Shown here piece by piece: positions 14,379 to 14,573 of a stretch of DNA of 14,573 bases. The notes under the pieces were generated by a model. That model had not been told where the DNA came from, searched no databases, and worked only from the letters and a program-made list of their open reading frames with translations. Made by a program: the position numbers and the translations under genes. Position 1 is the stretch's first letter; each line of letters starts with the position of its first letter. Origin of the DNA: CAZJWR01 sp964549765 (GTDB taxonomy: Bacteria > Zixibacteria > MSB-5A5 > GN15 > JAAZOE01); contig CAZJWR010000079.1 in assembly GCA_964549765.1 (NCBI GenBank), positions 1 through 14,573 of the forward strand, in the 5' to 3' direction.

Positions 14379-14398
14379 GGCAGACGCCCTCGTCTGCC
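14379..14398. repeat. REP-like palindrome, copy 2
   Basis: GGCAGACG (14379-14386) pairs perfectly with CGTCTGCC (14391-14398) around CCCT. The core differs from the copy at 14194-14213 at two positions, one of which turns a G-T pair into a Watson-Crick pair, consistent with selection for the hairpin. Confidence 0.7.
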
Positions 14399-14415
14399 CC
14401 GGATTTGACCCTGTG

Positions 14416-14441
14416 CCCGGCTGATGTCCACATCGGCCGGG
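14416..14441. repeat. Long inverted repeat in the non-coding tail
   Basis: CCCGGCTGATGT (14416-14427) pairs with ACATCGGCCGGG (14430-14441) with a single G-T wobble and only two bases between the arms. It could extrude as a cruciform or fold in RNA. It has no T tail. Confidence 0.6.
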
Positions 14442-14474
14442 AGTCTTCGCCCTGTGGCCCGCCCCTTTCTCGTT

Positions 14475-14519
14475 CCGGCAGGTCTTGGCTCCGCACTTTG
14501 CGGAGGTGTGACCTGCCGG
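14475..14519. repeat. Nested inverted repeat (two stacked stems)
   Basis: An outer perfect 10-base stem, CCGGCAGGTC (14475-14484) with GACCTGCCGG (14510-14519), encloses an inner perfect stem, CTCCGC (14489-14494) with GCGGAG (14500-14505), around a five-base loop. Symmetric four-base internal loops separate the two stems. The regular architecture suggests a folded element, not chance. Its function is unknown. Confidence 0.65.
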
Positions 14520-14524
14520 GGGTA

Positions 14525-14572
14525 TAGACCGGGCAGATAGGTAACAGTTTAGACCGAGGACATAGGTAACAG
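14525..14572. repeat. Two near-identical 23-base units, possible mobile-element end
   Basis: The units at 14525-14547 and 14550-14572 share TAGACCG at the start and ATAGGTAACAG at the end and differ at three positions, with a period of 25 bases. Read on the minus strand each begins CTGTTACCTAT. Arrays of this kind remind me of the ends of some insertion sequences (IS481-type), but no transposase is in the window and the region is cut off by its edge. Confidence 0.5.
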
Positions 14573-14573
14573 G

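Noticed and set aside
14133..14496. Short minus-strand frames of 64-70 codons in the terminal non-coding region.
   Set aside because: They run through palindromes and the terminator, have no ribosome sites and no protein-like composition.
1..14573. CRISPR arrays, tRNA or rRNA genes.
   Set aside because: No regularly spaced identical repeats with unique spacers, no cloverleaf with a T-loop motif and no rRNA sequence was seen on either strand.

Overview
The window looks like chromosomal DNA from a Gram-negative, probably anaerobic or microaerophilic bacterium. The lineage cannot be proven from sequence alone. The moderately GC-rich composition, a stand-alone two-gene SUF system, a DUF2723 glycosyltransferase, secreted repeat proteins and HDOD signalling fit uncultivated lineages near the FCB group (for example Zixibacteria-like genomes). 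That placement is inference. Genes are tightly packed, often overlap by 1 to 29 bases, and many have clear Shine-Dalgarno sites.

Region 1 (1-1322), type IV pilins. The tail of an NtrC-type, sigma-54-dependent regulator is followed by two paralogous type IV pilin genes. Each pilin gene is preceded by a recognisable sigma-54 (-24/-12) promoter, which fits control by the upstream regulator (PilR-like). A strong intrinsic terminator closes the block.

Region 2 (1385-6932), surface glycan operon. Five head-to-tail overlapping genes encode a DUF2723/GT117 membrane glycosyltransferase with a TPR-like tail, a membrane-anchored GT2 polyprenyl-phosphate sugar transferase, a GT4 glycosyltransferase and two different SAM-dependent methyltransferases. 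Together they could build and methylate a surface glycan or glycosylate exported proteins; the neighbouring pilins are one possible target.

Region 3 (6896-8709, minus strand), iron-sulfur assembly. A convergent sufC-sufB operon stands alone, without sufD, sufS, sufE or sufU, and resembles the minimal SUF-like (SMS) system. Its terminator hairpin lies inside the 3' end of the opposing methyltransferase gene.

Region 4 (8766-14176), secreted repeat proteins, nuclease and signalling. A likely promoter drives a secreted protein made of about 13 copies of a 26-28 residue Gly-Asn-Asp-x-Tyr repeat. It overlaps a secreted HEAT-repeat protein, which overlaps a cytoplasmic YprB-like DEDDh exonuclease. 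An HDOD protein with a histidine-kinase-like phosphoacceptor helix but no ATPase domain follows.

Region 5 (14177-14573), non-coding. About 400 bases carry a dense set of inverted repeats, a strong terminator and, at the window edge, two near-identical 23-base units with a 25-base period that may belong to the end of a mobile element. No credible gene was seen there.
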